Positions 7,656 through 15,490 of a stretch of DNA of 24,211 nt are shown one piece after another (within the stretch, counting starts at the first letter, position 1; each line of letters begins with the position of its first letter). The notes under the pieces were generated by a model. The model saw only the letters and a list, made by a program, of their open reading frames with translations. It searched no databases and had not been told where the DNA came from. The DNA is taken from the NCBI GenBank assembly GCA_964494985.1, contig CAZBUB010000037.1, positions 1-24,211 on the forward strand, read 5' to 3'. A program made the position numbers and the translations under genes. The DNA is from CAZBUB01 sp964494985 (GTDB lineage: Bacteria; Desulfobacterota; Desulfovibrionia; Desulfovibrionales; Desulfothermaceae).

Positions 7656-8528
7656 ATGCATATGAAGGTCGGCCGTAATGATCCCTGCCCCTGCGGCAGC
7701 GGTAAGAAGTATAAGAAATGCTGTCTGCACAAGGAAAGCAGCCAGGGCCAGGAGCTGAAAGAGCTCTATCTTAAGAAGCACAAAATCCAGCTTAAAGAGG
7801 AGCAGGACATAGAAGGCATCCGCAGGGCAGGGCACTTGGTGCTCAGGACGCTGGATCTGGTGCAGGAAACTATCCAGCCCGGTATCAGCACCGAGTATCT
7901 GAACCAGCTGGTGCACGAGTTTACCATAAAGCACGGGGCAGTGCCTGCCCCGCTGAATTACAACGGTTTTCCCAAGAGCGTGTGCATCTCTGTCAACGAT
8001 GTCATTTGTCACGGCATACCCGGCCCCAGGGTGCTGCAGGAAGGAGATATCGTGAATGTGGATGTGACCAGCATCCTGCATGGCTATTATGCAGATGCAA
8101 GCAAGACATTTGCTGTAGGTGAGATCAGCCAGGAGGCTGCCCGCTTGGTGCAGATCGCCCGCCAGTGCCTGCGTGAGGGCCTGGCCCAGGTCAAGCCTGG
8201 TAACTATACCGGGGATATTGGCTGGGCCATCCAGAATTACGCCGAATCCAGGGGCTGTTCAGTGGTCAGGGAGATGGTGGGGCACGGAGTGGGCTTTGAT
8301 TTCCATGAGCCGCCTCAGATTCCCCACTTCGGCAAGAAAGGCCAGGGCATCCAGCTGGTGCCGGGCATGGTGTTTACTGTGGAGCCTATGATCAACCTGG
8401 GCCGCAGGGAGCTGCGTATCCTGGAGGACCGCTGGACCGCAGTGACCAAGGATGGCTCCCTGTCAGCCCAGTTTGAGCAGACTTTATTGGTTACCCCAGA
8501 GGGCTATGAGAGTCTGACCCCGTATTGA
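7656..8528 (+). CDS. map: Type I methionine aminopeptidase with N-terminal SEC-C zinc motif
   Basis: Removes initiator methionine from nascent proteins. The pita-bread metallopeptidase domain covers about residues 48-285, with metal ligands D136 (VDVTS), D147 (ADASKTF), H210 (GHGVG), E243 (TVEPM) and E274 (FEQTLL), plus H119 in ICHGIPG. A SEC-C zinc motif precedes it (NDPCPCGSGKKYKKCC; C11, C13, C22, C23), as in some MetAPs such as the chlamydial enzyme; SEC-C also occurs in SecA, and ribosome or partner binding is the usual suggestion. The start is ATG at 7656 or 7662; neither has a strong Shine-Dalgarno, and the upstream region is lost in the gap. 290 residues. It converges with glpX. Confidence 0.95.
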   Translation: MHMKVGRNDPCPCGSGKKYKKCCLHKESSQGQELKELYLKKHKIQLKEEQDIEGIRRAGHLVLRTLDLVQETIQPGISTEYLNQLVHEFTIKHGAVPAPLNYNGFPKSVCISVNDVICHGIPGPRVLQEGDIVNVDVTSILHGYYADASKTFAVGEISQEAARLVQIARQCLREGLAQVKPGNYTGDIGWAIQNYAESRGCSVVREMVGHGVGFDFHEPPQIPHFGKKGQGIQLVPGMVFTVEPMINLGRRELRILEDRWTAVTKDGSLSAQFEQTLLVTPEGYESLTPY

Positions 8529-8535
8529 TTCCTAT

Positions 8536-8573
8536 AGCCTGCCTGCTGCAGGTTAGGGGTTTATAGTCCCCTA
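8536..8573. terminator. Possible bidirectional terminator hairpins
   Basis: Between the convergent map and glpX stops there are two small stems: AGCCTGC (8536-8542) with GCAGGTT (8548-8554), and TAGGGG (8554-8559) with CCCCTA (8568-8573). They share a base and the second reaches the glpX stop. Neither is followed by a clear U-tract, so factor-independent termination is uncertain. Confidence 0.3.
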
Positions 8574-9554
8574 GTCATAATCCACAGCGCTGAAGCGCAT
8601 TAACTTGTCCCAGCTGTGCGTGGCTTGGATGCGGCGCACAGTTCCGGTCTTGCCCCGCAGGACCAGGGAGTAGGTCTGAGCTCCGCCGCCTGTGTACTTG
8701 ACCCCGGGCAGAAAGGTGCCCCCGGAGATCCCGGTGGCGGAGAAGAAGACATCCTCCCCATTTACCAGATCGTCCACCCTGAAGACCTGCTTCAGATCCA
8801 GGCCCAGATCCTGCAGTCTTTGCTTTTCCTGCTCCTTTTGGGGGTCCAGCCTGCAGAGCATCTCCCCGTCCAGACCCTTAATAGCGCAGGCCGAGAGCAC
8901 TCCTTCCGGGCTGCCTCCGGTGCCCATTAGCAGATCCACCTCAGACTCGGGATCCACAGCCATTAAGGCTCCGGCCACGTCCCCGTCTGTATGCAGCTGG
9001 ATTCTGGCTCCAGCCTGGCGAATTTCCCGGATAAGGTCCTGGTGTCTGGGCTTGTCCAGGACAAAGACCATGAGATCTTCCACATCCTTGTCCAGGACCC
9101 GGGCCACCTGCTGCAGGTTGTCCTTGACCGGGGCATCCAGATCCACCACGTGGGCTGCCCTGGCTGGGACTACCAGCTTTTGCATGTAATAGCTGGGGCC
9201 GGGATCATACATGGATCCTGCAGGGGCCAGGCCAACCACGGATATTGCATTGGGCCGGCCAAAGGCCAAAAGGTTGGTCCCTTCCACCGGATCTACGGCC
9301 ACATCCACTTGGGGACCGTGCATAGTGCCCACTTCTTCTCCGTTGTAGAGCATGGGCGCCTTATCCTTTTCCCCTTCGCCAATCACGATGCGGCCCTTGA
9401 TATTGACCGCATTAAAGGACAGGCGCATGGCATCCACTGCAGCCTGATCTCCCTTTTTCTTTTCCCCTTTTCCCAGCCACCTGGCAGAGGCCAAGGCCGC
9501 AGCTTCAGTAATGCGTACCAGATCCAGGGCCAGATTGCGCTCAGGTACCTCCAT
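8571..9554 (-). CDS. glpX: Class II fructose-1,6-bisphosphatase
   Basis: Hydrolyses fructose-1,6-bisphosphate to fructose-6-phosphate in gluconeogenesis. GlpX signatures are present: GKGEKKKGDQAAVDAMR near the N-terminus, VIGEGEKDKAPMLYNGEE, the metal site in AVDPVEGTNL (D88 and E91), and MGTGGSPEGVLSA. The frame opens at a TTG (9560), but ATG at 9554 is better placed, with AGGAG 9 nt upstream, giving 327 residues. It starts 24 bp after the rpiB stop and is the last gene of the rpoH directon. Its neighbour rpiB suggests joint supply of sugar phosphates. It ends facing map. Confidence 0.96.
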   Translation of the reverse strand: MEVPERNLALDLVRITEAAALASARWLGKGEKKKGDQAAVDAMRLSFNAVNIKGRIVIGEGEKDKAPMLYNGEEVGTMHGPQVDVAVDPVEGTNLLAFGRPNAISVVGLAPAGSMYDPGPSYYMQKLVVPARAAHVVDLDAPVKDNLQQVARVLDKDVEDLMVFVLDKPRHQDLIREIRQAGARIQLHTDGDVAGALMAVDPESEVDLLMGTGGSPEGVLSACAIKGLDGEMLCRLDPQKEQEKQRLQDLGLDLKQVFRVDDLVNGEDVFFSATGISGGTFLPGVKYTGGGAQTYSLVLRGKTGTVRRIQATHSWDKLMRFSAVDYD

Positions 9555-9578
9555 AACCAAGGTCTCCTTGTTTGGCTT

Positions 9579-10037
9579 TTAGACCGCTGTTGTGGGCAGC
9601 TTATCCATGAGCTGGACCCGCTCCAGGTGTCTGCCGGCCTGGAACTGGGCCTCCAGGAAAGCCTGCAGGATGCTTTGGGCCAGACCCACTCCGCAGACCC
9701 TAGAGCCCAGGCAAAGGACATTGGCATTGTTGTGTTCTCTGGCCATACGGGCAGCAAACTCTGTAGAGCATAACGCAGCCCTGATGCCAGGAAACCTGTT
9801 CGCGGACATGCTCATGCCCAGGCCTGTGCCGCAGACCAAAAGCCCCAGGGCATTTTTTTCCAGGACGCGTCTGCAGACCAGGGCGGCATAATAGGGATAG
9901 TGGCAGCTCTGCTGGGTGTGGGTGCCTAGATCCTGGAGTTCATATCCCTGATTCTCCAGCTGTGCGGCCAGGATATGCTTTAGATCCAGCCCGGCATGGT
10001 CCGAGCCCAGGTATATCTCGTTTGCAGTTATAAGCAC
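9579..10037 (-). CDS. rpiB: Ribose-5-phosphate isomerase B
   Basis: Interconverts ribose-5-phosphate and ribulose-5-phosphate. RpiB motifs are present: YLGSDHAGLDLK at the N-terminus, LVCGTGLGMSMSANRFPGIRA with the active-site Cys, and EHNNANVLCLGSR. The frame can be opened from a GTG at 10049, but the GTG at 10037 has GGGGGA 4 nt upstream and overlaps the preceding stop by one base (TAGTG), a typical coupled start; this gives 152 residues. The C-terminus is slightly longer than in common RpiB proteins (HLERVQLMDKLPTTAV). It sits between the coiled-coil gene and glpX in one directon. Confidence 0.94.
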   Translation of the reverse strand: MLITANEIYLGSDHAGLDLKHILAAQLENQGYELQDLGTHTQQSCHYPYYAALVCRRVLEKNALGLLVCGTGLGMSMSANRFPGIRAALCSTEFAARMAREHNNANVLCLGSRVCGVGLAQSILQAFLEAQFQAGRHLERVQLMDKLPTTAV

Positions 10038-10387
10038 TATATCCCCCACTTACTGCGTCTTTGGCTGACCAGGTCCTCCCTGACCCTTTGCAGCTCCTGC
10101 TGTAAAAATTGCAGTTCCTTTTCCAGGAAATCTATTTGCTGGTTGCAGAGCTCGATTGCTTGCTCCTGGTCATCGGCTGCCTGACCCAGCTCCTTTTGCC
10201 TTTTCAGTCTGCCTAGCTCCTGATATTCCTTGCGCAGTCTCCTTTGCAGCTGCTTGATTTCCCAGTTACGCAGGCCCCGGATTAAGCTCCAATGCAGCTC
10301 GCTGCCTATAACCCGCAGGGCCAGGCTTATGCTGCGCCAGACCGGGAGGTCTTGGGCCTGAATCTGGCCTTTATTTTGCATTTGCAT
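10037..10387 (-). CDS. Small coiled-coil protein, function unknown
   Basis: A 116-residue protein. Residues 1-45 are mixed and mildly hydrophobic (ISLALRVIGSELHWSLIRGL); residues 45-108 are a charged heptad-rich segment (LQRRLRKEYQELGRLK, then IDFLEKELQFLQQELQRV), which strongly suggests a coiled coil. There is no clear signal peptide or catalytic motif. ATG at 10387 has AAGGGGAT about 8 nt upstream. Its stop overlaps the rpiB start (TAGTG), implying translational coupling, and it follows the LolB-like lipoprotein gene by 45 bp. I do not recognise a family; a structural or adaptor role is a guess. Confidence 0.75.
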   Translation of the reverse strand: MQMQNKGQIQAQDLPVWRSISLALRVIGSELHWSLIRGLRNWEIKQLQRRLRKEYQELGRLKRQKELGQAADDQEQAIELCNQQIDFLEKELQFLQQELQRVREDLVSQRRSKWGI

Positions 10388-10432
10388 GTCTTCTATCCCC
10401 TTTTTGGAATAAGGTTCATTCAGCCAGGTCAG

Positions 10433-11227
10433 CTACAAGGCCAGGGGCACATATTGCACGTCCTGAGGTGGCTCCAGCTTGAGTCGAGAATCAGGCCAGG
10501 CCTGCTCGCGTAGCTCTAATTCCCTGATTCTGAACAGGGCCCGGCCCTCCTGGCCCATGTCCAACTCTAAACTGCGGGCATAAGTGTCTGTACCTTGAGT
10601 ATCCTGAAAATCCTTCAGCTCTAACTCCCAATTCAGGGGGCTATGCCCTCTGGCTTGAATAATGCGAAACTCAGGATCCACCAGTATGCTTTGCAATCTG
10701 CTGGAGTCAGGGAAATCGAACTCCCAGCCCTTGCCCTGCACTGTTCTGGCCCGGGTGTAATCTGAAGGTACCAGATCTGCCCAGCGTCCGGTGAGGATTT
10801 GGCCTATCTCAGGGACAGTAAAAGGCAGCTCCAGCTGCAGATGTCTTAATGCCTGCTCTGCGTCTTTGTAGACAAAGACCTTGTCTTGCCTGGGGTAGTA
10901 GGCCAGGGTCATATCCTGGCCAAGGCGCCAATGGCTGAGGCTGGTGCCTATACCTGCCTTCAGGTCCAGGCGAAGGGGTAGAGCATAGTTGCCCCAGAGG
11001 CTAAAGACCAGCCTGGAGCTGTTCCTGCTGGATTGATAGTGCAGGCTGCTGCGCGCCAAATATCCCTGGTGATCCCCCAGTTTTTGCTGCTCCCTGGCCT
11101 TCAGCTCCTGCCAGACCTCTGCAGGGTCCTTCTCCAGCTCTGGCGGGGCTGTCCAGAACTTGGGAGCGCAGCCCATAGGCAAAAAAAACAGTCCTAAAAT
11201 TAGCAGGATCCAAAGCCGATGTGTCAC
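10433..11227 (-). CDS. LolB-like outer-membrane lipoprotein, putative
   Basis: A predicted lipoprotein of 264 residues: MTHRLWILLILGLFFLPMGC gives a signal peptide ending in a Cys with Gly at -1, although the lipobox (PMGC) is not ideal. The mature part, with strands such as SSRLVFSLWGNYALPLRLDL and a C-terminal ELELKDFQDTQG segment, resembles the LolB/LolA-like fold (DUF4292-type proteins) in layout; this is a fold-level guess. The frame can start at TTG 11260, but GTG at 11227 follows AGGAGG with 3-nt spacing and yields a clean signal peptide. The gene lies 110 bp after the TPR lipoprotein stop; dispersed repeat copy B fills that gap. It may help place lipoproteins or other envelope components. 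Confidence 0.7.
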   Translation of the reverse strand: MTHRLWILLILGLFFLPMGCAPKFWTAPPELEKDPAEVWQELKAREQQKLGDHQGYLARSSLHYQSSRNSSRLVFSLWGNYALPLRLDLKAGIGTSLSHWRLGQDMTLAYYPRQDKVFVYKDAEQALRHLQLELPFTVPEIGQILTGRWADLVPSDYTRARTVQGKGWEFDFPDSSRLQSILVDPEFRIIQARGHSPLNWELELKDFQDTQGTDTYARSLELDMGQEGRALFRIRELELREQAWPDSRLKLEPPQDVQYVPLAL

Positions 11228-11245
11228 AAGCCTCCTAATCCCAAA

Positions 11246-11458
11246 ATGAACAATGATCAAAATGAGTTGTATTTTTTCACCATCTCCTGTGCCCGGATAA
11301 GCTTTACCGAGGAAGAAACCCAGGACCTGGTGAGTGGTTACAGTGAGTCCAGCTTCTCTTCAAGTTGCTGGGGATCTTTCGGCTCCAGCTCCAGAGCTTT
11401 TTCAAAGGCCTCTTGGGCCTGCTTCGACTTGTTCAGCTCGGCTGCAATATCCCCGTAA
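11246..11458 (+). other. Short frame over repeat copy B, antisense to the TPR gene end
   Basis: A 70-codon frame from an ATG at 11246 begins MNNDQNELYFFTISCARISF and then reads antisense into the 3' end of the TPR gene. The first 30 residues correspond to the dispersed repeat; the rest is low-complexity Ser-rich antisense translation. I regard it as a repeat-borne frame fused by chance to antisense sequence, not a normal gene, but its repeat-encoded part matches that at 3298-3474. Confidence 0.3.
11264..11330 (+). repeat. Dispersed repeat copy B, 30-bp core at 11276-11305
   Basis: The core, TTCACCATCTCCTGTG through GATAAGCTTT, is identical to copy A (3358-3387 on the minus strand). The preceding GAGTTGTATTT matches GAGCTGTATTT at copy C at 10 of 11 positions. 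It sits between the TPR lipoprotein and LolB-like lipoprotein genes, antisense to both. Confidence 0.75.
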
Positions 11459-13032
11459 TGTTCCCAGATGATGGGATCATCCTCTACCTGCTCCACTGCA
11501 TTTTGGATATGTTCCCAGGCTTGTTCCAGATTTCCGGACTTGAAATAGACCCAGGCCAGGGAATCCAGGTAGTAGCCATTTTCCGGATCCTGCTGCAGGG
11601 CCTTTTTGATTAAAATCAAGGCCCTTTGCAGGTTCCGACCCTGTTCAGCCAGGCTGTAGCCCAGAAAATTCAGGGCAGGTGCATATTCAGGGTCCTGGTT
11701 TATTACCTTCTCCATCTTCTCCAGGGCTTCATCCTTTTCTTTGAGCTGATGCTGCACAAATCCCATCTGGTACAGCAGGTCTGAGTCCTCTGGAAATCTT
11801 TCCAGGGCCCTGGAGGTGAGTTCCTTAGCTTCCTGGAGCTGTTTCTTCTGCTGCAGGATCTCGCCCTCCAAAAGCCAGAAGCTTTGGTTCTGCGGAAATT
11901 CTTTCCGGCCCTGTCGAGTTTTTTCCAGGGCCTCGTCCTGCATATCCATTTGACAGAGCAGTCTGGCCTGCAAATCCAGGCTGCGCTCAAAGTATTCTGA
12001 ATCCTTGGGGATCTGCTCCAGCAGCTCCAGGGCCTGCTGGGGATCCTGGTCCCCCCTGTAGGCCAGGATGGACTGCAGCAGGTCCTGTCTAGGTGAGGCG
12101 TAGCCTTTTTGTTGCATCTCCTCCAGGATTTGCCTGGCCTGTTGGAAAAAGTTCTGCTGCAGAAACAGATTGCAGGCCTGGAGCAAAAAGTGCTCGCTGT
12201 CCGGGCCTTCTTGCACTGACTGCAGGGCTCGCTCCGGGTTGTTCAGCTTGAGATTGAGGTCAATGAGCCGGATATAGACTTCCTGATTGTCCATGCCCAG
12301 CTGTATGAGCTTGCTGTAGCTCTCCCTGGCCTGGACATAGTCCCGATCTAACTCATACTGATAGGCCAGCTCAGCCCAGGCCCTGACGAATTGCGGGTCC
12401 ATCTCAGTGGCCTGGCGCAGATTTCGGATCGCCTCCTGCCGATTTTCCAGCTCCAGATAGGCCAGGGCAAAAAGCAGGTGCATCCTGGCATTCAGATCCT
12501 CTTCCTGGAGCTTTTCCAGGGTCTGCAGGGCTTGTTCCGGCAGACCGTGCTCCAGCTGCAGCTCTGCCAGCCTTTTGCTGATCGTGGGCTCTGCTGGCTC
12601 CTGCATTAAAAACAGGCGCAAGACATCCCTGGCCTTTTGTTCCTGGTCCTGGCTGTTGTAAAGCCTAGCCAGGCCCTGGACCAAAGCAGCATGACTGGGA
12701 AACTTGCGTCTGGCCTGGAGCAGGACATCCTCTGCCTGCCCTCTTTCTTTGCGTGTCCAGTAGAATTGGGCCAGCTCCAAGTAGAGCTCTGGATGGGGGT
12801 CTTTCTCCAGGGCAGCCTGCAGGTGCTCCAGGGCCTGCTCAGGATCCTTTTCCTGGAGCTCTAGATAGCTCAGATACGAAAAAGTGGCCTGGGCCTGATC
12901 AGAGCTCTGGTATTGATCACTTAGCTGATGCCTGAAGGGATCCCTAGGGCCAGGTCCTTGGGAGCAGCCCGCAAGAAAGAGCATCAGACACGTCAGGAGA
13001 ACAAGGTTGGTTATGTTCAGGGTGTGGTACAT
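11338..13032 (-). CDS. TPR-repeat lipoprotein
   Basis: A 564-residue protein made almost wholly of tetratricopeptide repeats. The N-terminus ends in a good lipobox (LMLFLAGC, Cys23), so it should be a membrane-anchored lipoprotein facing the periplasm. TPR units are visible throughout, for example ALEHLQAALEKDPHPELYLE, NLRQATEMDPQFVRAWAELA, INQDPEYAPALNFLGYSLAE and YYLDSLAWVYFKSGNLEQAW; the last lies near the C-terminus as in many related proteins. TPR arrays bind partner proteins; no catalytic residues are seen. ATG at 13032 has GGGGG 3 nt upstream. It lies 55 bp after the HD gene and before the LolB-like lipoprotein gene, suggesting an envelope assembly or stability role. Confidence 0.88.
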   Translation of the reverse strand: MYHTLNITNLVLLTCLMLFLAGCSQGPGPRDPFRHQLSDQYQSSDQAQATFSYLSYLELQEKDPEQALEHLQAALEKDPHPELYLELAQFYWTRKERGQAEDVLLQARRKFPSHAALVQGLARLYNSQDQEQKARDVLRLFLMQEPAEPTISKRLAELQLEHGLPEQALQTLEKLQEEDLNARMHLLFALAYLELENRQEAIRNLRQATEMDPQFVRAWAELAYQYELDRDYVQARESYSKLIQLGMDNQEVYIRLIDLNLKLNNPERALQSVQEGPDSEHFLLQACNLFLQQNFFQQARQILEEMQQKGYASPRQDLLQSILAYRGDQDPQQALELLEQIPKDSEYFERSLDLQARLLCQMDMQDEALEKTRQGRKEFPQNQSFWLLEGEILQQKKQLQEAKELTSRALERFPEDSDLLYQMGFVQHQLKEKDEALEKMEKVINQDPEYAPALNFLGYSLAEQGRNLQRALILIKKALQQDPENGYYLDSLAWVYFKSGNLEQAWEHIQNAVEQVEDDPIIWEHYGDIAAELNKSKQAQEAFEKALELEPKDPQQLEEKLDSL

Positions 13033-13087
13033 ATTCCCCCAATAGATGGATTGGCCATTTTCAAGGCGGCAAACTTGGGTATTGGTC

Positions 13088-13828
13088 CTAGTAGCAGAAC
13101 TGCTTTATTCTTCTATAGATATAGTTGCCCACCTTAAGGCCGCATTTAATAAACTCTGGGCCATAGATCTGACCTGTGTTGGTGCGGAAGGAGTCCCCTA
13201 TGGAGCTGATGATTTGCAGTCCTCTGGGAAACCGCTCCACAATCTTCTCCAAGGGCCATTCCTGGTAGTCGCAGATCTTCCAAAGGGTGGTCGTGAAGTT
13301 GTCCGGGCCCCATCTGAACTTGTCCGCATCGTACAATGCTGAGCTGAGCAGATACGTGGAGAAGTCAGGGGCAGAGTCAAGGGACTGGAAGGCCTCGTGG
13401 TTCTTGATGGCAAAGGCAATCATCTCTTTGTCTGCATCTGACAAAGGGAAATCCTGTAATATCGTGGGAGCTAGATCTGCGCCCATCTGGGCATGGTGGT
13501 CCTCCAGCCTGCATATGTCGTGCAAAAGACCGGCCAATTGCGCCAAGAGTATCAAATGCCTGCCCAGGACCAGATCTTTATGGTACAGCTCAGCCAGGAT
13601 AATGGCCCCGGATTCGATGGAGACGTTCTTGCTGTGTTCCACACCATGGCCATAGTCATCATGCAAAAAAGGCAATACATCTTCTGCGCAGCGCAGGATC
13701 AAGGGATGATCAAAGAAAATCTCCCTGGAATAGGAAATCTCCGGTCCGAAGTGGTCATAAAACGATGGCCGGTATCTGCTGGCCATCTCCCTGGCCTCAA
13801 TCTTCAGGGTTTGGAATAGGTCATTCAT
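13088..13828 (-). CDS. HD-domain phosphohydrolase
   Basis: A 246-residue HD-superfamily protein with the expected metal-binding order: H61/H65 in YGHGVEHSKNV, the H103-D104 pair in LLHDICRLEDHH, H144 in KNHEAF, and D167/D169 in LYDADKFRWG. HD proteins hydrolyse phosphomonoesters or phosphodiesters, often of nucleotides; the substrate here is unknown and there is no RelA/SpoT or GGDEF partner domain. ATG at 13828 overlaps the rpoH stop (TGA at 13823-13821) by 8 bp, so translation is probably coupled to sigma-32. The TPR gene starts 55 bp downstream. Confidence 0.85.
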   Translation of the reverse strand: MNDLFQTLKIEAREMASRYRPSFYDHFGPEISYSREIFFDHPLILRCAEDVLPFLHDDYGHGVEHSKNVSIESGAIILAELYHKDLVLGRHLILLAQLAGLLHDICRLEDHHAQMGADLAPTILQDFPLSDADKEMIAFAIKNHEAFQSLDSAPDFSTYLLSSALYDADKFRWGPDNFTTTLWKICDYQEWPLEKIVERFPRGLQIISSIGDSFRTNTGQIYGPEFIKCGLKVGNYIYRRIKQFCY

Positions 13829-14849
13829 GACTGATCCATTCAGATGAGAAATCTTTGATTTTGGAAAACAAATGTTCCTTTATCTTCTGCAGCAGCCTGG
13901 ACTCGATTTGACGCACCCTCTCCCGGGTAATGCCGTATTTATCCCCGATCTCCCTCAATGTTATCGGGCTTGAGGCTAGAAGCCTGGAGAAGAGGATGTC
14001 CTTTTCCTTTTCGTTGAGCTGGGGCAGGATACTATTAATATTTTCCCGCAGCTTCTCAGAGATCTCCTCCTGGGCTAGCTTGTCCTCAATGCTGGCTTCC
14101 AGGGCAGGCAACAGATCCAGCCTGGTGGTGTTGGAGTCCTCACCAAAAGGGGAATCCAGGGAGAGATCCCCCTGGCTCATACGCTGGGTCATCTCAGTGA
14201 TATCCGAGCTACTGACATCCAGGTTCTGGGACAGGGTTGCGATATCTGCATTAAAACCCTGGCTCTCTAAACGCTGTTTTTCCTTGCCCAGATTGTAGAA
14301 GAGCTTTCGTTGGGACTGGGTGGTGCCTATTTTGACCATGCGCCAGTTGTCCATGATGAACTTCAAAATATAGGCTTTGATCCAGAAGGAGGCATAATAG
14401 GAGAACTTGATTCCCTTGTCAGGATTGAACTTCTGGACTGCTTTCATTAGGCCTATATTGCCCTCCTGGATCAGCTCCAACACATTTTTCATCCATTTAC
14501 GCTGGAACTCCATGGCAATCTTGACGACCAGACGCAGATGGGAGGTGGCCAGCCTGAAGGCGGCTTCCTGGTCTCCGTGGTCCCTAATGCGCCGGGCCAG
14601 GTCAAACTCCTCGTTCTCCTCCAGGGTGGGGAACCTGTTCACCTCCCGCAAATAGAGGCTCAAGGGGTTATACTGGGCACTCTCCTTGCCCACTGTGGGC
14701 AAAGGAAGGTTCAGCTTTTTCTCCGGGGCATGCAGATCTTGTTCCGAGTCTCCAAGGTCCTGGACAGATTCCTGCATGGAGGGTATGTCTTGTGTCTCGG
14801 CTTGAGTTCCCTGCTGCTCCTGCTTATAATCTTTATCTTTATCTGCCAT
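13821..14849 (-). CDS. rpoH: RNA polymerase sigma-32 family factor
   Basis: A 342-residue group 3/4-type sigma-70 factor of the heat-shock class. Region 2 is LIQEGNIGLMKAVQKFNPDKG followed by FSYYASFWIKAYI; the RpoH box is QRKLFYNLGK (residues 180-189), which separates sigma-32 from other sigma factors; region 4 ends in ITLREIGDKYGITRERVRQI. Relative to E. coli RpoH it has about 45 extra acidic and Gln-rich residues before region 1.2, and its NWRMVKIGTTQSQRK is close to the E. coli segment. The frame is open upstream to 15080, but ATG at 14849 follows GGAG (12 nt) and starts the soluble sequence MADKDKDYKQEQQ. It heads a minus-strand directon and diverges from the TlpA-like gene. Confidence 0.93.
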   Translation of the reverse strand: MADKDKDYKQEQQGTQAETQDIPSMQESVQDLGDSEQDLHAPEKKLNLPLPTVGKESAQYNPLSLYLREVNRFPTLEENEEFDLARRIRDHGDQEAAFRLATSHLRLVVKIAMEFQRKWMKNVLELIQEGNIGLMKAVQKFNPDKGIKFSYYASFWIKAYILKFIMDNWRMVKIGTTQSQRKLFYNLGKEKQRLESQGFNADIATLSQNLDVSSSDITEMTQRMSQGDLSLDSPFGEDSNTTRLDLLPALEASIEDKLAQEEISEKLRENINSILPQLNEKEKDILFSRLLASSPITLREIGDKYGITRERVRQIESRLLQKIKEHLFSKIKDFSSEWISHE

Positions 14850-15010
14850 ATGCAGTTTTCGCTCCGGGCTGAGTTGGAAGAATGCGGGGATATTGGCCCT
14901 TGGGAAAGTCAGGGCTAACTTGGAAACATAATCAACTAATCGTCTTATGTCCAGCCTCGGGAATCCGCTCTGGCCCAGGGGTGCAGACAAAATCAGCTGC
15001 AGAGGGTGCT

Positions 15011-15484
15011 GTGTCCAAAATAATGTGTATGGTCTGGGTCCTGCTGAGCCTGGCCCTTTTTTTTGAAGCACAACTAGCATATGCTCAAGAGCCTGAAGAG
15101 GTCAACACCAGGTGGCTGCTCTCAAACATAAGCCAATCCAAGGGCTCAGTGATGATTGTGAACTTCTGGGCTTCCTGGTGCGCCGAATGCAAAAAGGAGA
15201 TTCGGGATCTGGTTGAGCTGCGACAAAAATATCCTGAAGACAGTCTTTATATCCTGGGTGTTTCCATGGATGAAAAGTCTCAGGCCATGCAAAATTTTTT
15301 GCAAAGGCTGGAGGTGAACTATCCCAACTTTCAGGCAGCCGGAGATGTAGGGCAGTCTTTTAATGTGACTGGAGTGCCCAAGACCTATATCTATGATGCA
15401 AATGGGGATCTGGTACTCAAGGAATTCGGGCACCTGGGCCAGAAGCGGCTGGAAGGGGTGATCCAGGATATACTGCAGGAGTAA
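15011..15484 (+). CDS. TlpA/ResA-like periplasmic thioredoxin
   Basis: A 157-residue exported thiol-disulfide protein. Start GTG at 15011 (Shine-Dalgarno GAGGG 4-5 nt upstream) gives MSKIMCMVWVLLSLALFF and a signal peptide ending near AYAQ; an ATG at 15023 is a second choice and the longer frame from 14882 is unlikely. The thioredoxin-like domain has the active site W56-C57-A-E-C60 in FWASWCAECKKE and the cis-Pro loop TGVPKTYIY. TlpA-like proteins reduce disulfides in the periplasm, often for cytochrome c maturation; no ccm gene is nearby, so the partner is unknown. The next gene begins 6 bp after its stop, so they are probably translated together. Confidence 0.88.
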   Translation: MSKIMCMVWVLLSLALFFEAQLAYAQEPEEVNTRWLLSNISQSKGSVMIVNFWASWCAECKKEIRDLVELRQKYPEDSLYILGVSMDEKSQAMQNFLQRLEVNYPNFQAAGDVGQSFNVTGVPKTYIYDANGDLVLKEFGHLGQKRLEGVIQDILQE

Positions 15485-15490
15485 AAGGCC

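Noticed and set aside
7377..8081. A minus-strand frame running across the N gap
   Set aside because: It depends on translating Ns and is antisense to the map catalytic domain.
8991..9773. A 260-codon plus-strand frame over glpX and rpiB
   Set aside because: Antisense shadow of two clear enzymes.
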